From the NCBI GenBank assembly GCA_943736015.1, contig OX031060.1, positions 950,001 through 1,014,000 on the forward strand: a stretch of 64,000 nucleotides of DNA, given 5' to 3'. Numbering within the stretch: position 1 is the first letter of the stretch; every line of letters starts with the position of its first letter. Source of the stretch: Tridacna crocea (lineage: Eukaryota; Mollusca; Bivalvia; Cardiida; Cardiidae). Shown one piece after another: positions 10,936 through 20,376 of the stretch. Both the position numbers and the translations under genes were made by a program. Below the pieces are notes generated by a model. That model was given only the letters and a program-made list of their open reading frames with translations, ran no database searches and was not told where the DNA came from.

Positions 10936-11194
10936 AGCAGACTGCATGTGAAAATCAATCCAAGCCAGAATTCAAACCGACCACAGCTGTGACTCCATGC
11001 TCTTTCAAATAGGTAATGCTCTGCGGATATTTTGAGGAAAAATACCGCAGTTGACATAATCCTGTGATTCAGAATGTGAGGCGGAAGAACAGTTTGGGAA
11101 AAAGAAATTATAGACCCTCTGAAAAGTGCTCACAGATTTGATGAGTTTCACTATGAAATTTTCTTATATGCATATGATGGTATGAACATCCTGG

Positions 11195-11410
11195 TGGGGG
11201 CAATTGTCCAGGAGGAATTGTCCGGGGGGTTGGGGCCGCAATCATCCAGGGGTGAGTTGTCCAGAGGGGAATTGTCGGGGGAGGGGGGGGGCAGTTGTCC
11301 AGGGGGTAATGGGTAATGGTCCAGGGGATAATTGTCTTCTTGGGGCTATTGTCTTTGGGGGGAGGGGGGGGGGGGGATATGCAAGGGGTGGGGAAGTGGG
11401 GAAGAGTTGT
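11195..11410. repeat. G-rich imperfect tandem repeat
   Basis: Irregular units of about 20-27 bp built on 'ggggcaattgtccagg' with several runs of 8-13 G on the + strand. Open frames across it are compositional, not genes. Confidence 0.65.
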
Positions 11411-11620
11411 ACAGGGGACAAAATTTTAGCCTTGACCAAATTAAGAGGTGTCAATTTCAATGTGGCTCAAATGCTGGAATATTTCTTTGATAGGTCAAAA
11501 AGCATTGTGGGAAAAGGAGAAAATGCTAATTACCAGCATTTTCTCCTTTTCCCACACTGTTTTCAAAGGCTTCTGTCCCTAGGTCGTTAAAAGTTGGCAT
11601 TGTGCAATTAAGAGTTTGGA
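11410..11620 (-). mobile_element. TTAA foldback MITE, nearly full length
   Basis: Reads gacaaaattttagcc, then the hairpin with a gctaattaccagc centre, then ggtcgttaaaagttgg and a worn right end. The left TTAA is lost in G-rich sequence. Confidence 0.7.
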
Positions 11621-11877
11621 AACAGTTCTTTTATTTGACGGAGAATACACAATAGAAGAACAAATAGCATTCAATAATTGCATTTTTTTTGCATTTTAAT
11701 AAAAAAAAGAAACTTTAATAACATAAATAATAACTATATCTGAAAAACAAAAAGCAAACAAAACAAAAGGAAAATTTAGATAAACCTAGTAACAAAAACG
11801 TAAACATATATATTATTATGTTTTTCTGTTGACAAAAGGAACACAAGTTTGTCGTATTCCACCATGATGCCAAATAC

Positions 11878-12105
11878 TTATCCCTTTACCCCATAAGGCA
11901 TTTCTATGGTATCTCTAATTGACCCCAAAAACAGCAAGGATGAAGCTGTTTCTTATGTGTATATGACACTTTTTGATAGGAAAGAAAACATTGTGACAAA
12001 AGGTGAAATCACTCGTCATGAGCAATTTCACCTATTCCTACAATGTTTTCCAAAGACTCCTACAAGCAATGTGTAGAAATGAGTATCTATGGAGTAAAAG
12101 GTTAA
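11878..12105 (+). mobile_element. TTAA foldback MITE, second subfamily (alternative hairpin)
   Basis: 228 bp. Ends fit the family (ccctttacccc... to ...agtaaaaggttaa), but the hairpin is different: arms of aggtgaaat / atttcacct around a ctcgtcatgag centre. The flanks read ataaggcatttctatggtat and gagtatctatgg. The copy at 53987-54215 is the same type with cleaner arms. Confidence 0.8.
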
Positions 12106-12334
12106 TTCTTTCGGCCCTCAAAATTTGAGACTTACATTTTTAAAAAAAAAAAAAGAAGAAGAACTAGCCTGAACCTTGCAATTTCTCCTTGTATATGTAC
12201 CACAATTTTTTCACTATTGCATGTCTTACGAACAAAGTCCGTAACAAAGAAATAAATAAATGCATAGCTCAAATACAAACCGCATCTGGCGGGATTTGAA
12301 CCCTTGAAGGGACAAATATCATCGTTTTTGAGGC

Positions 12335-12550
12335 TTAACCCGTTACCACACATCCCTACTTTTACTTTTGACAACCCTGAGAAAGAAGCCTTTAGAAAAC
12401 ACTGCTGGTAACCAGCATTTTCTCCTTTTCCCACAGTGTTTTCTACCCTTCACAAAACAAATTTCAAATTTTCAGTCACTTGTATTTTGTCGTCTGCAAA
12501 TGCTTTTGATTTGGACACACCTAAAATTTTGTTGTTTGGTAATGAGTTAA
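12335..12550 (+). mobile_element. TTAA foldback MITE with one hairpin arm shortened
   Basis: The left arm jumps from gaaaacactg straight to ctggtaaccagc, losing the outer-arm purine tract, while the right arm is complete. Its right TTAA is shared with the next element. Confidence 0.85.
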
Positions 12551-12775
12551 CTCATTACCACACGAGATAATTTTGGACTGGTCCAAATTGAAAGCATTTG
12601 CAGACAACAAAATAAAGGTGACTATAAAATAGAAATTTGTTCTGGGAAGGGTGGAAAACACTGTGGGAAAAGGAGAAAATGCTGGTTACCAGCATTTTCT
12701 CCTTTTCCCACAGTGTTTTCAAAAGGCTTCTTTCTCAGGGGCGTCAAAAGTAGGGATTGAGTGGTAATGGGTTAA
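12547..12775 (-). mobile_element. TTAA foldback MITE, full length
   Basis: 229 bp in opposite orientation to its left neighbour, sharing TTAA 12547-12550. The hairpin arms carry CACTGTGGG / CCCACAGTG, a matched variant of the usual CATTGTGGG / CCCACAATG. Confidence 0.88.
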
Positions 12776-12920
12776 AAGACCAATACCATAACCACTGAGT
12801 AAAAGAGATATCTCTCTGACGCATTTGCCAGGTAATGTATTTAAATCGGGATAAACCTAGCCATGGAGGTGTGGTCTTCCGTAACACACCTGTAAATCCC
12901 TAAACACACAACCCTAAGTT

Positions 12921-13138
12921 TTAACTCTACTGAACGACAAAATTTTGGACTAGACCAAATAGAAAACATTTGCAAAGAACTACATAAATACAGCTCAAAT
13001 GATGATTTCTTTCTTAACTGTGATGAAAAGCATTGTGGGAAAAGGAAAATATGCTGGTTACCAGGATTTTCTCCTTTTTCCCACAGTGTTTTCAAAAAGC
13101 TTCTTGTTTAAATTCAGGATTGTGTGGTGAAGAGTTAA
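12921..13138 (-). mobile_element. TTAA foldback MITE, first of a chain of three
   Basis: Minus copy; its right TTAA (13135-13138) doubles as the left end of the next copy. Confidence 0.8.
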
Positions 13139-13329
13139 TGACCTTGAGGCAGAAGGCTTTTGAAAACATTATGGGAAAGGAGAAAATGCTGGTAACCAGC
13201 ATATTCTCCTTTTCCACAATGTTTCCTAATCTTTAAGAAATATCCTGTCATCGAACCCAATTCAAATTTGTCATCTACAAGTAGTTTAAATTTGGACAAG
13301 TCTTAAATATTGTTCAGCGGTAGAGTTGA
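13135..13329 (+). mobile_element. TTAA foldback MITE, middle of a chain of three
   Basis: Plus copy lacking most of the left terminal block; the hairpin is slightly decayed (attatgggaaagg against tccttttccac). Its right end TTGA is shared with the next copy. Confidence 0.75.
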
Positions 13330-13555
13330 TCTTTTTCCACACATGGAACTTTTACACTTGCCCATATAGAAAGCCCTTGCCTACAATAAGTTATATCTGG
13401 TTGAAAAGATAAGATTTGTCTGTTAAAAGGCAGAAAACATTGTAGGAAAAGGAAAAAATGCTGGTTACCAGCATTTACTCCATTCCCCCACAATGTTTTC
13501 AAAAGGTTTCTTCCTTAGGGTTGTTAAAACTTGGGGTTGTGTGGCAAACGGTTAA
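13326..13555 (-). mobile_element. TTAA foldback MITE, last of a chain of three
   Basis: 230 bp minus copy ending ggcaaacggttaa, immediately followed by the mariner-like micro-element. Confidence 0.8.
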
Positions 13556-13637
13556 TACAGGGTGGGCCAAAAGTATGGTTACACTCTCTGTGTAAAAAAT
13601 ACAAAAACTGTAACACTACTTTTGGCCCATCCTGCAT
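13556..13637. mobile_element. Mariner-like micro-element with ~30 bp inverted ends
   Basis: About 80 bp made almost only of inverted repeats: cagggtgggccaaaagta at the left, tacttttggcccatcctg at the right, with pairing continuing through ggttaca / tgtaaca. CAGGGTG..CCAAAAGT ends resemble those of Tc1/mariner elements (family knowledge). An exact TA duplication is not clear. It lies less than 50 bp past the PRDM4 stop codon. Confidence 0.65.
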
Positions 13638-13645
13638 ATCAAACT

Positions 13646-13651
13646 TTTATT
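13646..13651 (-). promoter_or_regulatory. Possible PRDM4 polyadenylation signal (AATAAA)
   Basis: AATAAA on the - strand about 32 nt past the stop codon. It is a short motif in A/T-rich DNA and would make an unusually short 3' UTR, so it is tentative. Confidence 0.3.
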
Positions 13652-13682
13652 TATCATTCTTATCCATGATGTTTTGAATATA

Positions 13683-14152
13683 TCACGATGTTTTGTATGT
13701 AGGCTGCTGCAAAGTCGTATCTGGAGGTAACGAGCTCAATGGAACACCATCGCTAGTGCTATCAAACTTTGCCACCTCTTCAAGACTCATATAAGAGGCT
13801 TCTTTTCCACCTCTCTCCTTGCAGATCTTCAAATGTCGGTCTCGATGGTATTTGGTACGAAACTCTTTAAAACACTTCCCACACATGAAGTTTTTCTCAC
13901 CTGTATGGATTTTCAAATGCTTTTTCAAGGCTTGTGTTTTATAAAACACTTTAGAACAGAAAGTACATGTGAATGTATGTTCGTTCGTATGTCTGTATGT
14001 ATGTGTTCTGAGATCAGATTGACGGGCGAACAGTTTATCACAGTACGAGCATTTGTACTTTTTGTCCCCTGTATGTGTTGTAATATGGGCATCTCGATGG
14101 GCTTTTTGACGGAAGGTTTTGCCGCAAATCTCACACTGGAATTTCTTGACAC
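13683..14152 (-). CDS. PRDM4: PRDM4-like zinc-finger protein, exon 9 (fingers 4-7 and C-terminus)
   Basis: Final coding exon after a tttcag acceptor, entered in phase 1. It carries three C2H2 fingers (CEICGKTF..H..H, CSYCDKLF..H..H, CTFCSKVF..H..H) and a last finger with Cys in place of the final His (CGKCFKEF....HLKIC). That C2HC ending, with the TKYH..RHLK.C wording, is the signature of PRDM4 C-termini. The 45-residue acidic/serine tail ends at TGA 13683-13685. Fingers 4-6 are joined by TGDKKYK- and TGEKNFM-type linkers. The protein is a nuclear DNA-binding regulator; in vertebrates PRDM4 is linked to cell-cycle and neurotrophin-receptor signalling (family knowledge). Confidence 0.93.
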
Positions 14153-14182
14153 CTGAAAATGAAAATTAGTAGATGTTTTCCT

Positions 14183-14412
14183 TTAACTGTTTACCAAACA
14201 ACAAAATCTTAGACTGGCACAAATTGAAAGCATTTTGCAGATGACAAAATAAATGAGACTCAAAAATTGAAATTTGTGCTGGGAAGGGTAGAAAACATTT
14301 TGGGAAAAGGAGAAAATGCTGGTTACCAGCATTTTCTCCTTTTCCCACAATGTTTTCAGCAGGCTTCTTCCTCTGGGTCGTAAAGATCAAGTATTGTTTG
14401 GTAAAGGGTTAA
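14183..14412 (-). mobile_element. TTAA foldback MITE, full length, in PRDM4 intron 8
   Basis: 230 bp with both TTAAs intact. It begins 31 bp from the exon 9 acceptor, on the intron side. Confidence 0.88.
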
Positions 14413-14609
14413 TACCATTCTGAACATTATTTCAGCTATATCCCAGCAGTGATATATCCTCCACAAAAAAGATATTTAGGTGACCCAACTAAGCTGAGAA
14501 TTACGGTATCATCATGGTATTCTTGTCATTAAGTGCCAAAACCTGAAGGACTTTGTCCTTGACACACAGTGACCTTGACCTTTGGCATATGAACTTTATG
14601 ATCAGAAAG

Positions 14610-14835
14610 AAGCAACCAACATTAATGAGCGTTATCTATACCATGTAAAAAGACTAGCATAAACAAGAGCTGTCACTGAATGTGACTTTATAACCCCCAC
14701 CAGGGCTTTGACAGTATTTTGTACACAGACGGACACACAGACAGACACACGGACAGACGCACTGATGGACGGACAGACAGACGCGCAGACGGACACACGG
14801 ACAGACAGGCCAATTCCAGTATACCCCCGAAAACC
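14610..14835. repeat. 'aagagctgtcac' repeat with gacagacgga microsatellite
   Basis: A 'aagagctgtcactgaatgtg' block followed by about 110 bp of cacagacgga / gacagacgc units. A related gacagacggacagata stretch lies at 39385-39420. It is an interspersed repeat of a type I know from molluscs; class unresolved. Confidence 0.55.
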
Positions 14836-14927
14836 TAAGCTGCAACAAGATCTATGCAGTAGTCCGACCAATTAACATGATGCACATGTACCAACTGGTA
14901 TACGCAAAGCAAAATAAAAGAACTCAC

Positions 14928-15209
14928 CAGTATGTATATTCATGTGAGCTTTAACATTACTAGAGTCTGAAAAACATTTCCCACAGCGCTGACATTGGTA
15001 AGGCTTCATATTCATATGTGTCAACATGTGGTTGTTTAAACGACTCTGATTGTTGAACTTCTTCCCGCATCCTTCGAAAGTGCAGGTGTACTTATAATGT
15101 TGTGGATGCGCTGCCCTTAAATGATTGTTTAACAGTTTTTTGGTAGTGAAATATTTTCTACAATGTTCACACTGCTGCAGTTTGGCAACCCCTGGATCTT
15201 CTGATATAC
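14928..15209 (-). CDS. PRDM4: PRDM4-like protein, exon 8 (fingers 1-3)
   Basis: Exon between a cttgtag acceptor and a g|gtgagt donor, in phase 1 at both ends. Three fingers: CEHCRKYF...H....H, CTFEGCGKKF...H...H (long C-x4-C spacing) and CQRCGKCFSDSSNVKAHMNIH. The GMKP/MNMKP-type linker before the third finger and its FSD.SN..H wording match the corresponding vertebrate PRDM4 finger. Opening residues GISEDPGV align with the GVPEHPDV stretch that follows the PR domain in vertebrate PRDM4 (from memory). Confidence 0.92.
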
Positions 15210-15225
15210 CTACAAGTAAACCAAA

Positions 15226-15454
15226 TTAACTCTTTACCAAACGAGAAAATTTTAGGCTGGTCCAAACTCAAAGCATTTGCAGACGACAAAATAAAGGTGA
15301 CTAAAGAATAGAAATTTGTTCTGGGAAGGGTAGAAAACACTGTGGGAAAAGGAGAAAATGCTGGTTACCAGCATTTTCTCCTTTTCCCACAGTGTTTTCA
15401 AAAGGCTTCTTTCTCAGGGGCGTCAAAAATAGGGACTGTGTGGTAATGGGTTAA
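15226..15454 (-). mobile_element. TTAA foldback MITE, full length, in PRDM4 intron 7
   Basis: 229 bp; its left TTAA starts 17 bp from the exon 8 acceptor side. Hairpin arms are of the CACTGTGGG / CCCACAGTG variant. The right TTAA is shared with the next element. Confidence 0.88.
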
Positions 15455-15889
15455 TCCTTTACTAAACAATCTCAAGTTTAACTTTTTACCAAACAACACC
15501 ATTTCGGACTTGTCCAGATTGAAAGCAATTGCAGACGACAAACTGATAATCGCAAAAATGGCACAATTTTTCCTTGATTGAACAGGATGTTTTGTGGGAA
15601 AAGGAGAAAATGCTGGTTACCAGCATTTTCTCCTTTTCTCACAATGTTTTCATAGGGCATCTTCCTCAAAGTCATTAAAAGTCAGATTGTGCAGTAAAGA
15701 GTTAAACAATCCTGTGGGAAAAGGCACCTGAAAACATGGGAAAATGCCAGTTACCAGTATTTTCTCCGTTACCAACATTTTCTACCCTTCCCAAATCAAA
15801 TCCTAATTTCTGATTCACATTTATTTTGTCTTCTGCAAATGCTTTCAATCTGGACTAGTCCAAAATTTTGTCAGTTGGTAAAGAGTTAC
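15451..15889 (+). mobile_element. TTAA foldback MITE split by a nested copy
   Basis: Outer plus copy: left end 15451-15481 and remainder 15706-15889 (worn hairpin, then cttctgcaaatgctttcaat and ggtaaagagttac), separated by the minus copy 15478-15705. Confidence 0.8.
15478..15705 (-). mobile_element. TTAA foldback MITE nested in another copy
   Basis: 228 bp, TTAA at both ends, inserted in the left arm of the copy spanning 15451-15889. Confidence 0.85.
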
Positions 15890-16100
15890 TAGCAGAGGTG
15901 GCCACAAGGAAAGGTCTTACTGTACTATCCTTTGACACATTTCATACAAAGTTATGTTTAGATAGGGTAATTCTTTCCATAAATGATTCATGGAAAAAGG
16001 AGCCAGGTTAAACTGAAATCTGCTTTTAAGCCCCAACTAAAATTGCATAGTACATGTAATAAATACCGGTAATACTTGATGCGTATGCAAATATACAAAC

Positions 16101-16314
16101 CTAATTGTTGACATAGATCTCTTGAAAACCACAACAACAACTCTTCATGCTCTTTAATTTCGGAGGTAGTTATGATGTAAAACTGGTCTACTTGTTTGTA
16201 CACAACACAGTTTTGTTCCAGAAGGGAATGAGCCATTCGTACAAATAAAGTCCAGTTACAATCGTCTTCATTTTCCAACTCTAGAACCACTGTCATGTCA
16301 TCTTTTACACTGAC
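16101..16314 (-). CDS. PRDM4: PRDM4-like protein, exon 7 (second half of PR domain)
   Basis: Enters in phase 0 after attacag and leaves in phase 1 (TTA G|gtttgt, a somewhat weak donor). It encodes ENEDDCNWTLFVRMA, LEQNCVVY, and EIKEHEELLLWFSRDLCQQLG. The NW..FVR.A...EQN.V.Y and ..I....EL...YSRDY.QQ.G motifs are those of PRDM4's PR (SET-related) domain. Vertebrate PRDM4 has no well-established catalytic activity of its own (family knowledge); whether this copy methylates histones cannot be judged. Confidence 0.93.
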
Positions 16315-16759
16315 CTGTAATAAATTAACAATACTACTGTACTACAGTTTAATTTTACAGGTAGAAATTATAATATAGTGCTGCCTTTCTTGTCTGCCTT
16401 GAACACAATTTTGTACTTTTGAGAATGTGGCCATTCAAACACACATAGTCTGACTGGAGAAGTCTTCATTCTCAAAAACGCTGCATTGAAAGTGTTCACA
16501 GGCAACAAATGGAACATAAGAATTTGTTCTCCAGCATAGTGGTAAACCATGGATAGGTGCACTTGCTGCCGCTGTATATTACAAAACAGTGTAAAACACC
16601 ATATAAACAAATATACTCATTTATTGAATTAATAAAAAGGCACACAATAGACTATGACTATTATATCAACTCTTGCACAGTAATTTCCCTTGCCCCATAA
16701 AATGGTACAGTGAAAAAACAGTGGTTTTTACTGAAAAAAAAAAAACCAGTGGCAATCTA

Positions 16760-16971
16760 TTAACCCTTTTCCAAATGAATGATCCAAATTGAAATAATGT
16801 GCAGATGACAAACGGTACTCAAAAATTAAACTTTTTTCCTAGTAGGGTTGAAAACATTGTGCGAAAAGGAGAAAATGCTGGTTATCAGCATTTTCTCCTT
16901 TTCCAACAAGGATTTCAAAAAGCTTTTTACCTCCAGGTCATAAAACCAGGGATTGTTTGGTAAAGGGTTAA
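16760..16971 (-). mobile_element. TTAA foldback MITE
   Basis: 212 bp with both TTAAs; the hairpin is intact except for a worn second arm (tccttttccaacaaggattt). Confidence 0.82.
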
Positions 16972-17126
16972 GAGCCAATGATGATTTTTTTTCCACAACG
17001 AATACTCATTTTTTGAGAAAAGAGCAATAGTGATATTTCATTTTTCCAATAAATAGTGATTTCTCTAGGAATTCTAGAGTGTTTTAAAATCTTGTTTTTT
17101 TAGAAATGTTGTTTTTCACTATGAAT

Positions 17127-17410
17127 CTAACTCTTTACCAAACAACAAAATTACAGGTGTGTCTAAAATTGAAAGCGTTTGAAGATGAAAAATCACTTGA
17201 TATTCAAAACATGAAATTCATATCTAACTCTTTACCAAACAACAATTTTATGGACATCAAGGCATCTTCAGACTACAAATTAAATCTTGGTATTATGATG
17301 GTTTCTTACTTTGATAGGGAAGAAAATATTGTGGGAAAAGCCACAATTTGTTGTAGGCAAATATTTTGTAATTTTGAAGACTTTTAAATTTTGTTGAATG
17401 GTAAACAATT
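17127..17410 (-). mobile_element. TTAA foldback MITE fragments
   Basis: Two successive starts of a minus copy (ctaactctttaccaaacaac at about 17127 and 17224), the second reaching half the hairpin (gaaaatattgtgggaaaag). A rearranged, decayed pair. Confidence 0.55.
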
Positions 17411-17624
17411 ACTGTTTACAAAACAAACCTTTGTTTCTATGACCCCCAAGAAGAAGCCTCCTGGAAACAATTTTGGAAAAGGAGAAAATGCTGGTAACTA
17501 GCATTTTCTCCTTTTCAAAAAATGATTTTACCTAAAGTCAAGTTTTGAGTCATGTTTATTTTGTGAACTGCAAATGCTTTCAATTTTGACAGGTCTAAAA
17601 TAATGTTGTTTTGTAAAGAGATAA
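17409..17624 (+). mobile_element. TTAA foldback MITE, end-sharing pair (left)
   Basis: Plus copy with altered ends (TTAC left, ATAA right) and a decayed right arm; it shares its right end with the next copy. Confidence 0.72.
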
Positions 17625-17849
17625 CTCTTCATCAAACGACAAAATTATAGACTTATCGAAATTGAAAGCACTTGCAGACGACAAAATAAATGTGGCTCAA
17701 AAGTTGAAATTTGTTTCTGGAAGGGTAGAAAACATTGTGGGAAAAGGAGAAAATACTGGTAACCAGCATTTTCTCCTTTTCCCACAATGTTTTCAAAAGG
17801 CTTCTATCTCGGGGTCGTCAAAAGTCGTGATTGTATGGTAAACAGTTAA
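17621..17849 (-). mobile_element. TTAA foldback MITE, end-sharing pair (right)
   Basis: 229 bp minus copy with a nearly perfect hairpin; right TTAA intact. Confidence 0.85.
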
Positions 17850-17913
17850 GTAAGTCAGGCTATCTCTAGTTCAAGGTTAGTCCTTTATCACACAATAATT
17901 TATTTATTATTAA

Positions 17914-18022
17914 TTAACTCTTTCCCAAATGACAAAATTTTAGACTGGTCCAGATTAAAAACAATTGCAGATGACAAAATAAAGGTGACTGAAATTTAAA
18001 AGTTGGTTTGAAAGGGGTAGAA
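17914..18022 (-). mobile_element. TTAA foldback MITE, truncated at hairpin
   Basis: Left half only, ending at ggtagaaaacactg, where unrelated sequence (caagccaaggctgacg) takes over. Confidence 0.7.
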
Positions 18023-18284
18023 AACACTGCCAAGCCAAGGCTGACGATTCACTAAGCTACTCTACCCTTGGCGGATCGAGCTTGATTTTTACATTCTCCC
18101 GTAACACTTTTTCATTGTATATAGCCAGCTCTAACTGCAATGAATGAAATCGCTCGTAGCATTTCATACTTGATAAAAATAGAATAAGATTGCAACTTTT
18201 CAAATATAAAGTAAACATGGAAACCCATGTTAATGTATGATTATCGCTTCATGTTAAATAATTCTTGGTTTGTAAAACGAAATT

Positions 18285-18480
18285 TCATTCGCTTTCAGAA
18301 ATATGATGTAAAGGGGGGTAATAACCAGCATCCAATAGAGGGTGCATCGCAGGAATCTCAAAATTGGGCTCAATCAGCCAAGGTAAGATCCACGTAGTGA
18401 TCGTAACCTTGGCTCGCGAAGATGGTATATCCTCTATTTTCCCAACAATATCTTGCAATCCGCCCAAATGCAAATCCTAT
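18285..18480 (-). repeat. Dispersed repeat, inverted relative of 51976-52182
   Basis: Blocks aataaccagcatccaataga, aaggtaagatccacgtagtg and ggctcgcgaagatg recur as their complements at 52040-52160 (catcttcgcgagcca, cactatgtggatcttacctt, tattggatgctggttatta). No coding meaning seen. Confidence 0.65.
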
Positions 18481-18627
18481 GAGCTGAGTAAAATGTAATT
18501 TGTTGTTTGCAAGTACAATGTAAATGTACTATTCATTTACACCAGTCTAAAAATTTGTACTCTTGAATGTACACTTTTCTAACAACTCAAGAATGTCTCC
18601 ACAAACTAGTTAAGATTTTTCATCTAA

Positions 18628-18856
18628 TTAACACTTTACCAAACAATTCTTGGTTTTTATGACCCCAAGATAGAAGCCTTTTGAAAACATTGCGGGAAAA
18701 GGAGAAAATGCTGATAACCAGCATTTTCTCCTTTTCCTACAATGTTTTCTACCTTGCTCGAAACAAATTTCAAATTTTGGAATATGTTAATTTTGTCGTC
18801 TGCAAGTGCTTTCAACTTGGACCAGTCTAAAATTTTGTCGTTTGGTAAAGAGTTAA
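18628..18856 (+). mobile_element. TTAA foldback MITE, full length
   Basis: 229 bp, both TTAAs intact; one arm reads cattgcggg instead of cattgtggg. Confidence 0.88.
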
Positions 18857-18894
18857 TCCTTCATCAGGGGACACATCTTTAGATACCTTTGTAT

Positions 18895-19123
18895 TTAAGC
18901 CATTGCCACACAATCCCTACTTTTGGCGACCCTGAGAAATAAGCCTTTTGAAAACATTGTGGGAAAAGGAGAAAATGCTGGTAACCAGCATTTTCTCCTT
19001 TTCCCACAATGTTTTCTACCATTCCCAAAACAAACTTCAATTTTTGATTCACATTTAATTTGTCGTCTGCAAATGCTTTCAATTTGGACTGGTTTATAAT
19101 TTTGTCGTGTGGTAAAGAGTTAA
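18895..19123 (+). mobile_element. TTAA foldback MITE, full length
   Basis: 229 bp, both TTAAs intact, hairpin perfect through acattgtggg / cccacaatgt. Confidence 0.9.
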
Positions 19124-19334
19124 AGTATTTAAGAATAGATTTAAAAAAAAAAGAATTATCACTGAAAGGATGAAAAACATTGTAGGAAAAGTAAAATTGC
19201 CTGTAAACAGCAATTTTTCCTTCCTCCTTTTTCAACATTGATTTTGAAAGAATTCTTGTATATAGTACTATACTGTTTCCTCGTTAGGTATCTGTCAGAA
19301 GTAAGCATAGAGTGAAACACTATTTCACAAAATG

Positions 19335-19559
19335 TTGACTTTACCAAACAACAAAAATTTAGACAGGTCGGAATTAAAAGCACTTGCAGACCACAAAATA
19401 AACGTGACTCAAAAATTGAAATTTGTTTCCAGCAGGGTAGAAAAATTGTGGGCAAAGGAGAAAATACTAGTTGCCAGCATTTTCTCCCTTTCTCACACTG
19501 TTTTAAAAGTCTTCCATCTCATGGTAGTTAAAAGTCCGGTTTGTGTGGTTAAGAGTTAA
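19335..19559 (-). mobile_element. TTAA foldback MITE, nearly full length
   Basis: 225 bp; left end TTGA. Both arms are mutated independently (gtagaaaaattgtggg; tctcacactg). A more decayed relative lies just upstream (19158-19255). Confidence 0.78.
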
Positions 19560-19700
19560 GAAAGAGTTATTTAATTTGATAAATAGGTTTGCAGTTATGA
19601 AAGGTGAATTAGTAAACACTTTTATTTTGTTATCAGTTATTATGAAAATCATTATCCTCAATTTATGTACAGACATAACCCATCTTCTATTACCGGTTAC

Positions 19701-19900
19701 TTAATCCTGTCTGATGACAAACTTCTAGACTTGCACAAACTGAAAACATTTGCCAAAAACAAACTGATTATATTTCAAATGCTATGGTTTAGCTCTGAAG
19801 GCAGAATAGAAACTACCAGTAACAATTATTTGTTCCTTTCTCTGCAATGTTTTTAAAAGCCGTCTGCCTAAGGGTCCTTAAACTTGTTAAAATTTGTCAA
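19701..19900 (-). mobile_element. TTAA foldback MITE, decayed
   Basis: Recognisable by tgacaaacttctagacttgc, the remnant hairpin and agccgtctgcctaagggtcc; it shares its right end with the next copy. Confidence 0.6.
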
Positions 19901-20096
19901 CTCTTTACCACATAATCTCAACTTTTTACGACCCTGAGAAAGAAGCCTTTAGAAAACATTGTAGGAAAAGGAGAAAATACTGGTAACCAGCATTTTCTCC
20001 TTTTCCCACAATATTTTCAATTTATGAGCTATACTTATGTTGTGGTCTCCAAATCCTTTCAATTTGGACTGGTCTACAATTTTTTTCGAGAGTTAA
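19897..20096 (+). mobile_element. TTAA foldback MITE, shortened right part
   Basis: Plus copy with a good hairpin; the block after the hairpin is shortened. It ends gagagttaa. Confidence 0.75.
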
Positions 20097-20376
20097 AAGA
20101 TGAAAATGAAGGACAGGAAATTGTGCCTTTTTTTGATTGCTTGTTTGGTGTTTCACACCATTTTCAACGTTATTTCAGTTAGGGCTGTAACGATACAGGA
20201 GGTCACGAATACGAATACACATCACGATACAGGGGCTCGAATACGAATATTTATTCATGAATATAAATTTTTTCCAGGCACAAAATGATTTTTTTTTTCA
20301 ATACTTTGGATTTAAAAAATGTCTTATCAATATTAATAAAGTAATGAAGAAAACCTTACCTGGCTTAAATACTGAT

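Larger units (their letters stand above)
12196..12895 (-). mobile_element. tRNA-headed SINE interrupted by two TTAA MITEs
   Basis: The left part (12196-12334, containing gggatttgaaccc, a B-box complement) and the right part (12776-12895, from aagaccaataccataaccac) match consecutive sequence of the uninterrupted relative at 26160-26405. The gap holds the MITE pair 12335-12775, bounded by TTAA. Confidence 0.75.
9097..13682. other. Intergenic region between the transgelin-like gene and PRDM4
   Basis: The two genes converge (+ strand ending at 9096, - strand ending at 13683). The interval is mostly transposons: TTAA elements at 9210-9548, 9876-10102, 10660-10770, 11410-11620, 11878-12105, 12335-12775 and 12921-13555, a tRNA-headed SINE at 10780-10935, a second SINE split by a MITE pair (12196-12895), G-rich tandem sequence near 11195-11410, and a mariner-like micro-element at 13556-13637. 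No gene seen. Confidence 0.7.

Noticed and set aside
13833-14156. + strand open frame of 107 codons over the zinc-finger exon
   Set aside because: Shadow of the C2H2-coding strand; the - strand carries the conserved fingers and splice phases.
16390-16610. A - strand reading with GEQILMFHLLPV and FEWPHSQKYKIVFK that at first looked like the missing first half of the PRDM4 PR domain
   Set aside because: The first part is a degenerate reversed copy of the 'atttcagttatatcgcggcagcc' dispersed repeat, no donor of the right phase follows, and the exon at 26467-26585 fits the PR motif and both phases exactly.
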